Positions 35,230 to 43,592 are shown, counted from the stretch's first letter. The stretch is 51,245 bases of DNA from Desulfovibrionaceae bacterium (GCA_031082225.1 JAVHLG010000030.1:1-51245); one strand, 5' to 3'. A program made the numbers and translations. Notes: generated by a model from the letters alone, not told the origin.

Positions 35230-35395
35230 AGGCTGGCCGGAGGTTTGGGCGATGGTCCCCGGGGGCGGGGCGGGCGGTTTGGGCGACGTTTCCAGGGAGA
35301 GACCGGAGGGGAGCGGTTTGGGCGACATTCCCCGGGTGAGGCCCGGAGGCGGGGCGGGCGGTATGGACGACGCCCGGGTGGTGGTCCGGGGGCGG
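35230..35395. repeat. Degenerate G-rich tandem repeats
   Basis: A motif near GGTTTGGGCGAYRTTCCC recurs four times about 35-45 bp apart (near 35239, 35276, 35313 and 35360, the last as GGTATGGACGACG), separated by C/G-rich linkers such as GGAGGCGGGGCGGGC. The strand is strongly G-biased. It fills the 284-bp gap between rnhA and the convergent small secreted-protein gene. No gene is supported in it. Confidence 0.65.
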
Positions 35396-35773
35396 TCAGT
35401 TTCCGCCGAAGGTGCGCATGGATTTTTCCCAGGCCCGCCTGGCGTCCAGGGAGGGACACAGGCAACTGGCGGCGGCCGCGTCATAGCGGCTGTCGGCGGG
35501 CGTCCCCGTGGCGCTGAGGAAGACGGGTTTGGCCGGGTCGGGCTGGCTGATGACATAGGTCCCGGGATTTTTGGCGCACGGGCCGCAGGTGACGGTCCAG
35601 GTGTTGAAGGTCTTCATGACGACGGTGGCCACGCAGCAGTCCCCGAAGGGATCGGTCATGGCTGTATCGTCGGGGATCTTCCCTGGCAGATTCCTGGACA
35701 GGTCGTCGGTGTGGACCGATCCGACCAGGCCGAGCACGAGAAGGCTGGTCAATACTATCGTTTTCGGTCTCAT
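35396..35773 (-). CDS. Small exported cysteine-rich protein, function unknown
   Basis: 125 aa. A signal peptide (MRPKTIVLTSLLVLGLVGSV) precedes a mature part of about 100 residues with six cysteines: a CC pair (DCCVATV), C-x2-C (TCGPCAKN) and C-x-C (SCLCPS). These could form three disulfides in the periplasm. No family was recognised. The start ATG at 35773 is chosen for the signal peptide. The longer frame to 35956 has a non-signal N-terminus. It is divergent from the ATP-grasp gene, 200 bp away, and ends at the G-rich repeat tract. Confidence 0.75.
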   Translation of the reverse strand: MRPKTIVLTSLLVLGLVGSVHTDDLSRNLPGKIPDDTAMTDPFGDCCVATVVMKTFNTWTVTCGPCAKNPGTYVISQPDPAKPVFLSATGTPADSRYDAAAASCLCPSLDARRAWEKSMRTFGGN

Positions 35774-35973
35774 GTGGTGGTTCCCGGGCGCCTTGGCGGG
35801 GCTTGTTTTTTTTCTCCCATAGACCCCTACGCCGGGAAAGGCAACCATCCGGCCTGGCGTCATCGCATCGTCACGATTTCGTGGTACGTATCCGTCGCCA
35901 TGCCGTCGCGCATGCAACTGGTTCGCAACGTTTCGTATCCGCGCAGACGCGTACATATCTTCAAGGAGGCAGC

Positions 35974-36858
35974 ATGAAACGAGTGGGGGTCGTTGGCATT
36001 CCCAAGGGGTGGTCCACCCTGCAATTGGTGGACGCCCTGGCCAAGCGCGGGGTCTCGCCCGTGCTCATCGATATGGCCCGGGCCCGTCTGGATCTGGCGA
36101 CCCGCACGGTCTGGCACGGAGAGACGGAGATGACGGCCCTTGACGCGGTCATCGTCAAAAAGATCGCTCCGACCTATTCCCCCGACGCCCTGGACCGCAT
36201 GGACATCCTGCGGTTCGTGTCGGCCAGGGGGGTTCCGGTTTTTTCCGATCCGGACAGCATGTACCGCCTGATCGACCGCTTAAGCTGCACCACGGCCCTG
36301 CGCCTGGGCGGCATCCCCATGCCCCCGACCACCGTCACCGAGGACGTGGACGAGGCCCTGGCCGCCGTTGAGAACTACGGCCGGGCCGTGTTCAAGCCCC
36401 TGTATTCCTCCAAGGCCCGGGGCATGACGGTCATCGAGGCCGGAAACGCCGCCCGGGAGGAGATCGAGGACTTCCAGGCCGCAGGCAACCGGGTCATGTA
36501 CATCCAGCGCATGGTCTCCCACGCCGGGGGGCATCTGGACCTGGGGGTTTCCTTTCTGGGCGGGAAATACCTGGCCACCTACGCCCGCCAGGGCGACGGC
36601 AACTCCTGGGACACCACCACCCGCACCGGCGGCAAATACGTCCCCTACGAGCCCGGCGCGGAGATCGTGGCCCTGGCCGATAAGGCCCAGGCCCTTTTTC
36701 CGGGCATGGCCTTCACCTGCGTGGACGTGGTGGAGACCCCGGACGGGGCCGCGATCTACGAGGTGTCGGCCTTCGGCGGATTTCGCGGGCTGCTGGAGGC
36801 CTGCGGACTGGACGCCGCCGGGCTGTACGCCGATTACGTTCTGGAGAAAATCGCATGA
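35974..36858 (+). CDS. RimK-like ATP-grasp enzyme, GAK-system type
   Basis: ATP-dependent carboxylate-amine ligase fold, 294 aa, substrate unknown. Seen: SMYRLIDRLSCTTALRLGGIPMPPT (the RimK-like lid region), VFKPLYSSKARGMTV near residues 137-152 (nucleotide Lys and glycine loop) and YEVSAFGGFRGL near 260-272. The last motif has Ser in place of the usual metal-binding Asn of EVN. SD AAGGAGG ends 4 nt before ATG 35974. The stop overlaps the next start by 4 bp. From memory it matches the family named 'GAK system ATP-grasp enzyme', found with an HprK-related kinase and a CofD-like protein, both present here. Activity is not established. Confidence 0.85.
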   Translation: MKRVGVVGIPKGWSTLQLVDALAKRGVSPVLIDMARARLDLATRTVWHGETEMTALDAVIVKKIAPTYSPDALDRMDILRFVSARGVPVFSDPDSMYRLIDRLSCTTALRLGGIPMPPTTVTEDVDEALAAVENYGRAVFKPLYSSKARGMTVIEAGNAAREEIEDFQAAGNRVMYIQRMVSHAGGHLDLGVSFLGGKYLATYARQGDGNSWDTTTRTGGKYVPYEPGAEIVALADKAQALFPGMAFTCVDVVETPDGAAIYEVSAFGGFRGLLEACGLDAAGLYADYVLEKIA

Positions 36859-37940
36859 CCATGCATGGATCATTTGCGGACCAGGCCGCCCCCCTGCTTG
36901 CGGCCAACCCCGCCGGGCTGTCCCTGTCCCTGCGCTTCGGCCAGGCCGCCATCCTCGTCCACACCAACTCCCAGGCCCTTTACGACAAGCTGGCCCGGTA
37001 CTATGCGGATTTTCCCGGCGACGGCTCGCCCCCGGACATCGAGGTCACGGCCATCGAATGCCCGCCGCCGGTTTTCGATCTGCCCTACGCCACCAAGGAG
37101 CGCGAACCCGGCAAGACCAAGATCAAGGAGGAATATGTGGACTATCCGGACGGCCGGGTGGTGCGCAAACTTCTGACGGGATTGGTCTTTTGCTTCGGAG
37201 GCGGCCGCAATTACGCCTTTGGGCCGTGCGCGGACAACGACAACCAGGTGGTCAATTTCATCAACAACCGCTTCATCGAGCGGGTGATCCGCCAGGGGGC
37301 CCTGCTGTTTCATGCCGCCGGGGTGGCCGAGGCGGGCCGGGGACTGGTCATGTCCGGGTTTTCCGGGGCCGGGAAATCCACCCTGGCCCTGCGCATCATG
37401 GCCCGGGGCACGGATTTCGTGAGCAACGACCGGATCATGGTCCGCCGCGACGGCGAGGCCCTGACCATGTCCGGCATCCCCAAGATGCCCCGGGTCAATC
37501 CGGGCACGGTGCTTTTCGACGACCATCTGGGATCGGTCATGTCCGAGGAGGACCGCCGCCGGTTTTCGGCCCTGCCTGCGGCCGAGTTGTGGGATCTGGA
37601 GCACAAGTACGACGCCATGATCGACGACTGCTACGGCCCGGGGCGTTTCCGCCTGCACAGCGCCATGTCCGGCCTGGTGGTCCTGACCTGGAAACGCACG
37701 CCCGATCCCATGCGCGCGGCCCGGGTGGATCTGCGGCAGCGCCACGACCTGTTGCCCGCCTTCATGAAGGACGTGGGCCTTTTTTTCGAGTCTGACGGCC
37801 CGGGACAGGCCGGGGCTGCGGCCACGGCCGACGATTACCTTGCGCTCCTGGGCGATTGCCCGGTACTGGAGATATCGGGCGGCGTGGATTTCGAGGCGGC
37901 GGCCGACGCCTGCCTTGATTTCCTGCGCCAGGGGAAATAG
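36855..37940 (+). CDS. HprK-related kinase (GAK-system type)
   Basis: 361-aa protein whose central part mirrors the P-loop core of HPr kinase/phosphorylase. It has a conserved His153 (FHAAGV), Walker A GFSGAGKST at 168-176, and LALRIMARGTDFVSND with Asp192, corresponding to the HprK ALELIRRGHRLVADD segment. The N-terminal ~140 residues are unlike HprK. No HPr or PTS gene is in the window, so the phosphorylated substrate is unknown; it may be a small molecule or another protein. From memory it fits the family 'HprK-related kinase B'. The ATG overlaps the ATP-grasp stop (ATGA), so the two are co-translated. Confidence 0.85.
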   Translation: MTMHGSFADQAAPLLAANPAGLSLSLRFGQAAILVHTNSQALYDKLARYYADFPGDGSPPDIEVTAIECPPPVFDLPYATKEREPGKTKIKEEYVDYPDGRVVRKLLTGLVFCFGGGRNYAFGPCADNDNQVVNFINNRFIERVIRQGALLFHAAGVAEAGRGLVMSGFSGAGKSTLALRIMARGTDFVSNDRIMVRRDGEALTMSGIPKMPRVNPGTVLFDDHLGSVMSEEDRRRFSALPAAELWDLEHKYDAMIDDCYGPGRFRLHSAMSGLVVLTWKRTPDPMRAARVDLRQRHDLLPAFMKDVGLFFESDGPGQAGAAATADDYLALLGDCPVLEISGGVDFEAAADACLDFLRQGK

Positions 37941-37990
37941 ATATCGGGAATCATTTTCAACATAACGCCCGGGTGGGCGAGGAGGTGCAC

Positions 37991-38635
37991 ATGCACGATC
38001 ACGACGACGAGGACGACTGCTGCGTGGAATTCGGCGAGACCCAGGCCCTTTTGGGGGCCGAGGTCGACGATTTTCTGCTCAAGGTCTACGATCCCACGGA
38101 AGGCGCGTTCGGGGAGGTTTCCCTGGGGAGCCTGGTCGAGGCTGGAAAATGGACCGTGCTTTTTTTCTATCCCGCGGATTTCACCTTTGTGTGCCCCACG
38201 GAGTTGGCCGATCTGGCCGACAAGCAGGAGGCCTTCGATGCCCTGGGCTGCGAGGTGGTCTCCGTGTCCACGGACACGGAATTCGCCCACCTGGCCTGGC
38301 GGGGGAGCGAGAAGCTGCTGGAAAAGGTGCGCTTCAAGATGGGGGCGGACACCACGGGCGAGTTGTCGCGCTACTTCGGGGTCTATGATCCGGATACGGG
38401 CCTGGCCCTTCGCGGCACGTTCATCATCAGCCCCGAGGGCATCCTGGTGTCCTCGGAGATCAATTATTACAATGTGGGCCGCAACGCCGACGAACTGGTG
38501 CGCAAGATCAAGGCCAACGTCTACCTGCGCGAGCATCCCGCCGAGGCCTGCCCGGCCAAGTGGGAACCCGGGAAAAAGACCCTGACCCCGTCCGAGGCCC
38601 TGGTGGGCAGGGTCTACGAGAGCCTGGGCGAATAG
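37991..38635 (+). CDS. Typical 2-Cys peroxiredoxin (AhpC/TSA family)
   Basis: Thiol peroxidase reducing H2O2, organic peroxides or peroxynitrite. Peroxidatic Cys68 lies in DFTFVCPTE and the resolving Cys187 in EACPAKW; RGTFIISPEG is the family strand. It has an unusual N-terminal tail, MHDHDDEDDCC, rich in His, Asp and Cys, which could bind metal. SD GAGGAGGTG ends 4 nt before ATG 37991. It is 50 bp downstream of the HprK-related gene on the same strand and upstream of pta-ackA, suggesting one transcription unit. Length 214 aa. Confidence 0.94.
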   Translation: MHDHDDEDDCCVEFGETQALLGAEVDDFLLKVYDPTEGAFGEVSLGSLVEAGKWTVLFFYPADFTFVCPTELADLADKQEAFDALGCEVVSVSTDTEFAHLAWRGSEKLLEKVRFKMGADTTGELSRYFGVYDPDTGLALRGTFIISPEGILVSSEINYYNVGRNADELVRKIKANVYLREHPAEACPAKWEPGKKTLTPSEALVGRVYESLGE

Positions 38636-38648
38636 GGTTCCTGCTGTC

Positions 38649-38675
38649 CGCCCCGGCGCTCTGCGCGCCGGGGCG
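38649..38675. other. Strong hairpin between peroxiredoxin and pta genes
   Basis: CGCCCCGGCGC at 38649-38659 pairs perfectly with 38665-38675, leaving a 5-nt loop; 11 bp, all G-C. No T-run follows, so it is not a canonical rho-independent terminator. It lies 14 bp after the peroxiredoxin stop and could act as a partial terminator or mRNA 3' stabiliser. Confidence 0.7.
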
Positions 38676-38743
38676 CACGACAAGCGCGGCGGCCGTTCCG
38701 ACGTTTCCGGGAGGCCGCCGTCCGGCAACGACGCGGAGGCGCC

Positions 38744-40888
38744 ATGACCAAGACCCTGTATGTGCTGTCCGCCGAGCCGCAATGCGGCAAGACCCTGATC
38801 TGCCTGGGCCTGGTTTCGGCCCTGACCTCCCGCACGGCCAGGGTGGCCTTCCTGCGTCCCGTGGCCGAAACGGCCGCCGGAGGGGACGACCCCGACATCC
38901 GCCTCATCCTCGAACAATTCGGCCTCAACCAGCCCCCGGACAGCGCCTTCGCCACAAGCGCAAAGCAGGCAGCGGGCCTGATCGCCTCCGGGAGCCGCGA
39001 GGCGCTTTTCGAGGCCGTGGCCGCGGCCCACGCCGTCCTGGCCGCCGGGCACGAGGTGGTGGTCTGCGAATCCGGATCGGCCTCGCCCGGGGGCGAGGGC
39101 CTGACCTTTGAATTCGACCTGGAGCTGGCCAAGGCCCTGGGGGCCATGGTGGTCGTCGTGGTTTCCGGCCGTGGGAAAACGGCCGCCCAGACGGCCGATG
39201 CCGCCCGGATGGCCGCCTGGGCGGTCCTGGGGCAGGGGATGGCCCTGGCCGCCGTGGCCGTCAACCGTTTCGAGGCGGAACCGACCCCCGGGGCGGCCGG
39301 GTGTGTGTCGGGATGTCTGGCCGGACTGCCGGGGCTGCCCGACCCGCCGCCGCCCGTGTGGACGATCCCCGAGGACGAACGCCTGTCCCGGCCGAGCATG
39401 GCCGAGGTGGCGCGGCATCTGGAGGCGGACGTCCTGTGGGGAGGCGACCGCCTGGACGTGCAGGTGGGGGAGACCGTGGTGGCGGCCATGAGCGTGGGCA
39501 ATTTTTTGGACTATGTGCGGCCCGGCTGTCTGGTCGTCACCCCCGGCGACCGGGCGGACATCATCCTGGCCGTGCTGGCCGCCCGGGCCTCGGGGGCCTT
39601 TCCGCATCCGGCCGGGCTGGCCCTGACCGGCGGCCTGGAGGTGGCCCCGGCCATCGGCCGTCTGCTGGAAGGCTGGTCGGACATCCCCCTCCCGGTGATC
39701 CGGACCGGTGCCCCCACCTTTCCCACCCTGCACCGCCTGGAGGGCTTGGTGTCGCGCCTGGATCCCGGTCAGCAGGGACGGGTGCAGGCCGCCCTGGGGC
39801 ATTTCGAGGCCCATGCCGACGCCGGGGAACTGGCCCGGCGGCTGGCGGCCCGCTCGGATGAGGCCGTGCCCGGGCTGGTCTTCGAACAGTCGGTCATCGC
39901 CCGGGCCCGAGCCCTGGGAAAGACCGTCGTCTTTCCCGAGGGCGGCGAGGACCGCGTGCTTCTGGCCGCAGACCAGGTCATGAGCCGGGGCATCGCCAGG
40001 GTGGTCATTCTGGGCGACGTGGAGGACATGACCCGCCGGGCTGCGGTGCTTGGGCTGGACCTCTCGGGGGCCACGCTTTTGAACCCGGCCGATCATCCGG
40101 AGCGGGAGGCCTTCGCCGCGACCCTTTTCGAACTGCGCCGGGACAAGGGCCTGACCCTGGAGGCGGCCCGGGAGCTTTTGACGGACAAGACCTATTTCGG
40201 GACCATGCTGGTCTACAAGGGCCTTGCCGACGGCATGGTCTCCGGGGCCACCACCACCACCGCCGACACCATCCGCCCGGCCCTGCAGTTCATCCGCACC
40301 AGGCCCGGGTTTTCCATGGTCTCCAGCGTCTTTTTCATGTGCCTGGCGGACCGGGTGCTGGTCTACGGCGACTGCGCCATCAACCCCGACCCCACGGCCG
40401 CCGATCTGGCCGAGATCGCGGCGGCCTCGGCCGACACCGCCGCGCGGTTCGGCATACCGCCCCGGGTGGCCATGCTGTCCTATTCCACCGGGGCCTCGGG
40501 CAAGGGACCGGACGTGGAGAAGGTGCGCCAGGCCGTGGCCCTGGCCAGGGCACGCCTGCCGGACATCCCGGTGGAGGGGCCCATCCAGTACGATGCGGCC
40601 GTGGATCCGGTCACGGCGGCGGAGAAGATGCCCGGAAGCCCCGTGGCCGGAAAGGCCACGGTGTTCATTTTCCCCGACCTGGACACGGGCAACGTCACCT
40701 ACAAGGCCGTGCAGCGGGCCACGGGCGCGGCGGCCATGGGGCCGGTGCTCCAGGGCCTCAAAAAGCCGGTCAACGACCTGAGCCGGGGCTGTACCGTGCG
40801 CGACATCGTGTATACGGCGGCGGTCACCGCCATCCAGGCCGGGGAGGCGGACGACGCCCCCTCCCGGGCGGACAAGGAGGCCTCGTGA
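38744..40888 (+). CDS. pta: Phosphate acetyltransferase
   Basis: Interconverts acetyl-CoA and acetyl phosphate; with AckA it makes or uses acetate with ATP gain. 714 aa, the long form: an N-terminal P-loop/BioD-like domain (SAEPQCGKT at residues 9-17), a middle DRTGG-type region, and the C-terminal PTA domain (about 385-705) with VVFPEGGEDRVLLAADQ, TDKTYFGTML, GAATTT-like (here GATTTTADTIRPALQ), STGASGKGPDVEKV and GPIQYDAAVDP. ATG 38744 follows GGAGG. Its stop overlaps ackA by 4 bp. In lactate-grown sulfate reducers this pair supplies ATP for sulfate activation. Confidence 0.96.
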   Translation: MTKTLYVLSAEPQCGKTLICLGLVSALTSRTARVAFLRPVAETAAGGDDPDIRLILEQFGLNQPPDSAFATSAKQAAGLIASGSREALFEAVAAAHAVLAAGHEVVVCESGSASPGGEGLTFEFDLELAKALGAMVVVVVSGRGKTAAQTADAARMAAWAVLGQGMALAAVAVNRFEAEPTPGAAGCVSGCLAGLPGLPDPPPPVWTIPEDERLSRPSMAEVARHLEADVLWGGDRLDVQVGETVVAAMSVGNFLDYVRPGCLVVTPGDRADIILAVLAARASGAFPHPAGLALTGGLEVAPAIGRLLEGWSDIPLPVIRTGAPTFPTLHRLEGLVSRLDPGQQGRVQAALGHFEAHADAGELARRLAARSDEAVPGLVFEQSVIARARALGKTVVFPEGGEDRVLLAADQVMSRGIARVVILGDVEDMTRRAAVLGLDLSGATLLNPADHPEREAFAATLFELRRDKGLTLEAARELLTDKTYFGTMLVYKGLADGMVSGATTTTADTIRPALQFIRTRPGFSMVSSVFFMCLADRVLVYGDCAINPDPTAADLAEIAAASADTAARFGIPPRVAMLSYSTGASGKGPDVEKVRQAVALARARLPDIPVEGPIQYDAAVDPVTAAEKMPGSPVAGKATVFIFPDLDTGNVTYKAVQRATGAAAMGPVLQGLKKPVNDLSRGCTVRDIVYTAAVTAIQAGEADDAPSRADKEAS

Positions 40889-42090
40889 ACGTATTGGTGC
40901 TCAACTGCGGCAGTTCCTCCCTCAAGTACCGCCTCTTCGACATGGCCACGGAGACGGAACTGGCCCAGGGACTGGCCGAGCGCATCGGGTCGCCGCAAAG
41001 CCGCCTGACGCATACGGCCTTTCCCGGAACGCCCCGGGAGGCGGCCCGCACGGTGGAGGAGCTCATTGCCGACCATGCCGGGGCCGTGGCCCTGGCCCTG
41101 TCGCTTCTGACCGGCCCGGGCGGCCCCGTGGCCGGGGCGTCGGACATCGCCGCCGTGGGGCACCGGGTGGTGCATGGCGGCAGCCGCTTCAGCCAGCCCG
41201 TGGTGGTGACCGACGCGGTGCTGGCGGGCATCCGCGAGGTGACGCCCCTGGCCCCCCTGCACAACCCGGCCAACCTGACCGGCATCGTCGCGGCCATGGA
41301 CCGGTTCCCTGCCGCGCCCCAGGTGGCCGTGTTCGACACCGCCTTTCACCAGACCATTCCCGAGTACGCCTACCTCTACGCCCTGCCGTATGAACTGTGC
41401 GAAAAATACGGCATCCGGCGCTACGGCTTCCACGGCATCTCCCACCGCTACATCGCCGGGCAGGCGGCGGCCATGCTCGGCAAGCCCCTGGCCGAGTGCG
41501 ACCTGGTCACCGTGCATCTGGGCAACGGCGACAGCGTGTGCGCCGTGAAAAAGGGCCAAAGCGTGGACACCTCCATGGGCATGACCCCCCTGGCCGGGAC
41601 CATCATGGGCACCCGTTCGGGCGACCTCGATCCCGAGATCGGACTTTTTCTGCAACGGACCGCAGGCATGGACGAGGCCGCCGTGGACGATCTGTTCAAC
41701 CGCAAAAGCGGGCTGTTGGGCATCTGCGGCTCAAGCGACATGCGCGACATCCATCGCCGCCGCAAGGAGGGGGACGCCCGGGCGGAACTGGCCTTCGCCA
41801 TGTTCGCCTACAGCATCCGCAAATACATCGGGGCCTACATCGCGGTCCTGGGCCGGGTGGACGCCGTGGTCTTCACCGCCGGCATCGGCGAACACGACCC
41901 GGCCACCCGGGAGGCGGCGCTGACAGGCATGGCCGAACGCGGCATCGTGCTCGACGTGGACCGCAACCGGCAGGCCATGGGCCAGGCCCTGGAGATCGGG
42001 GCCCCCGGGGCGGCCGTGCGCATCTTTGCCGTGCCCACCAACGAGGAACTGGAGATCGCCCGCCAGACCGTGGAGACGATGACCGTCTGA
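40885..42090 (+). CDS. ackA: Acetate kinase
   Basis: Converts acetyl phosphate and ADP to acetate and ATP. Motifs: LNCGSSSLKYRLF at the N-terminus, GHRVVHGG, PLAPLHNPANL, FDTAFHQTIP, YGFHGISHRY, VHLGNGDSVCAVK and FTAGIGEHDP. 401 aa. The start is GTG 40885, preceded by AAGGAGG and overlapping the pta stop by 4 bp (GTGA). Located between pta and the CofD-like gene on the same strand. Confidence 0.97.
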   Translation: MNVLVLNCGSSSLKYRLFDMATETELAQGLAERIGSPQSRLTHTAFPGTPREAARTVEELIADHAGAVALALSLLTGPGGPVAGASDIAAVGHRVVHGGSRFSQPVVVTDAVLAGIREVTPLAPLHNPANLTGIVAAMDRFPAAPQVAVFDTAFHQTIPEYAYLYALPYELCEKYGIRRYGFHGISHRYIAGQAAAMLGKPLAECDLVTVHLGNGDSVCAVKKGQSVDTSMGMTPLAGTIMGTRSGDLDPEIGLFLQRTAGMDEAAVDDLFNRKSGLLGICGSSDMRDIHRRRKEGDARAELAFAMFAYSIRKYIGAYIAVLGRVDAVVFTAGIGEHDPATREAALTGMAERGIVLDVDRNRQAMGQALEIGAPGAAVRIFAVPTNEELEIARQTVETMTV

Positions 42091-42157
42091 AACTGCGGAC
42101 TGGAAAGAAACGGCGCTGAAATCTGACGGAGAAGACACCCTGCCAAAAGGATGGACC

Positions 42158-43360
42158 ATGCCTGACAAGGCCCTGCGCAAGATCGTATTGACCCGCACCG
42201 TGACCCTGCCCGATCCGGTCCGCACGGCCATGTGCCGCCGGTCCCCGGAACTTGGGCCGCGCATCCTTTTTTTCAGCGGCGGCTCGGCGTTGCGGCGCCT
42301 GAGCCAGAAGCTCGTGGACTACACCCACAACTCCATCCACCTCATCACCCCCTTCGATTCCGGGGGCAGTTCGGCGGTCCTGCGCAAGGCCTTCCGGATG
42401 CCCGCCGTGGGGGACATCCGCAACCGGATCATGGCCCTGGCCGACCGCAGCGTGAAGGGCAACCCCGAGATCTTCGAGCTCTTCGCCTACCGCCTGCCCA
42501 AGACCGAGCCCCCGGAGGTTCTGCGCGAACGCCTGGAGGCCATGGCCAGGGGGGCCGATCCCCTGGTGCGGCGCGTTCCCGACCCCATGCGCAAGATCAT
42601 CCGCTCCAACCTGGGCTTTTTCATGGACAGAAGCCCCAAGGATTTCGATCTGCGCGGGGCCAGCATGGGCAATCTGATCCTGACCGGCGGCTATTTCAAC
42701 TACAAGCGCCAGATCGATCCGGTCATCTACCTGTTCAGCCGCCTGGTGGAGGCCCGGGGCGTGGTGCGGCCCATCATAAACGCCGACATGCATCTGGTGG
42801 CCACGCTTGCCGACGGCACGCGGCTGGTGGGGCAGCACCGTCTGACCGGCAAGGAGACGGCCCCCATCGCCTCGCCCGTGGCCGACATCCACCTGGCCGA
42901 CGATCCGGCCGGGTTCATCCCCGTGGAGCCCAGGCTCAAGGCCAAGGTGGCCGCCCATATTCGCGGGGCCGACCTGATCTGCTATCCCATTGGCAGTTTC
43001 TATTCCAGCGTGGTGGCCAATCTCCTGGTCAAGGGCGTGGGGGACGCGGTGGCCGCGGCCGAGTGTCCCAAGGTGTACATCCCCAACCGGGGGCATGACC
43101 CCGAGGAACTGGGCATGGGGCTTGCCGACAAGGTGGAGACCCTTGTGCGCTATCTGGGGAAAAGTTGCGGCACGGCGGCGGAGCCCCGGCGGCTTCTGCA
43201 GTTTGTCCTGCTGGACTGCGGGGACCGCGAGGCCCTGTCCGAGGCGGCCCGGGTGCGGCGTCTGGGGGTGGAGGTCATCGACGCGCCTTTGGTGAGCGAA
43301 AAGAGCGCACCCTATCTCGACCCCAGGCGGGTCATCGAGCATCTTCTGGCCCTGGCCTAG
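42158..43360 (+). CDS. CofD/YvcK-like protein (GAK-system type)
   Basis: 400-aa member of the CofD/YvcK fold. Conserved: FFSGGSALRRL near residues 36-46 (the GGTGLS-type loop), ITPFDSGGSSAVLRKAF at Asp67 to Phe79 (cf. DDGGSSGxLR), PAVGDIRNRIMALAD, and PIGSFYSSVVANLLVKGV (cf. PGSLYTSIxPNLLV). CofD transfers 2-phospholactate onto FO in F420 synthesis, and YvcK binds UDP-sugars; neither role can be assigned here, and no F420 gene is nearby. From memory this matches 'GAK system CofD-like protein', fitting the ATP-grasp and HprK-like genes 5 kb upstream. SD AAGGATGG is before ATG 42158; the gap to ackA is 67 bp. Confidence 0.86.
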   Translation: MPDKALRKIVLTRTVTLPDPVRTAMCRRSPELGPRILFFSGGSALRRLSQKLVDYTHNSIHLITPFDSGGSSAVLRKAFRMPAVGDIRNRIMALADRSVKGNPEIFELFAYRLPKTEPPEVLRERLEAMARGADPLVRRVPDPMRKIIRSNLGFFMDRSPKDFDLRGASMGNLILTGGYFNYKRQIDPVIYLFSRLVEARGVVRPIINADMHLVATLADGTRLVGQHRLTGKETAPIASPVADIHLADDPAGFIPVEPRLKAKVAAHIRGADLICYPIGSFYSSVVANLLVKGVGDAVAAAECPKVYIPNRGHDPEELGMGLADKVETLVRYLGKSCGTAAEPRRLLQFVLLDCGDREALSEAARVRRLGVEVIDAPLVSEKSAPYLDPRRVIEHLLALA

Positions 43361-43426
43361 TGTCGCGTCCACGAAAAGCGCATATGGCGTTCCGCAGATA
43401 AAAAATTAAAATAATTTATTTTTCAT

Positions 43427-43448
43427 AAAAAATACTATCGTATTTTTT
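43427..43448. terminator. Bidirectional A/T hairpin terminator
   Basis: AAAAAATAC (43427-43435) pairs with GTATTTTTT (43440-43448) around a TATC loop, giving A- and T-runs on both sides. It lies between the rightward CofD-like gene and the leftward hybrid kinase gene, within an AT-rich island (43399-43450) that contrasts with the surrounding GC-rich DNA. The stem is weak, so efficiency is uncertain. Confidence 0.6.
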
Positions 43449-43592
43449 AAGGGACGTGACACTCGTGCGGGTTTACCCGCCGGCCATGTGCAGGGGCGTT
43501 TTTCGCGGGCATGGGCAGGCCCGAGGCATCGGCGCGCTCCGTGCTGCCAAGGCGGGAGGCGCTTCGCGCCTTCCCCGGCGGTCCCAGGCGCG

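Noticed and set aside
34532-35977. A plus-strand frame of 481 codons through rnhA and the G-rich repeats
   Set aside because: It is out of frame with rnhA and its Gly/Arg-rich product has no features; the rnhA frame is clearly coding.
42158-43360. F420 biosynthesis role for the CofD-like gene
   Set aside because: No cofC, cofE, cofG or cofH partner is present, and the neighbours fit the GAK group better.
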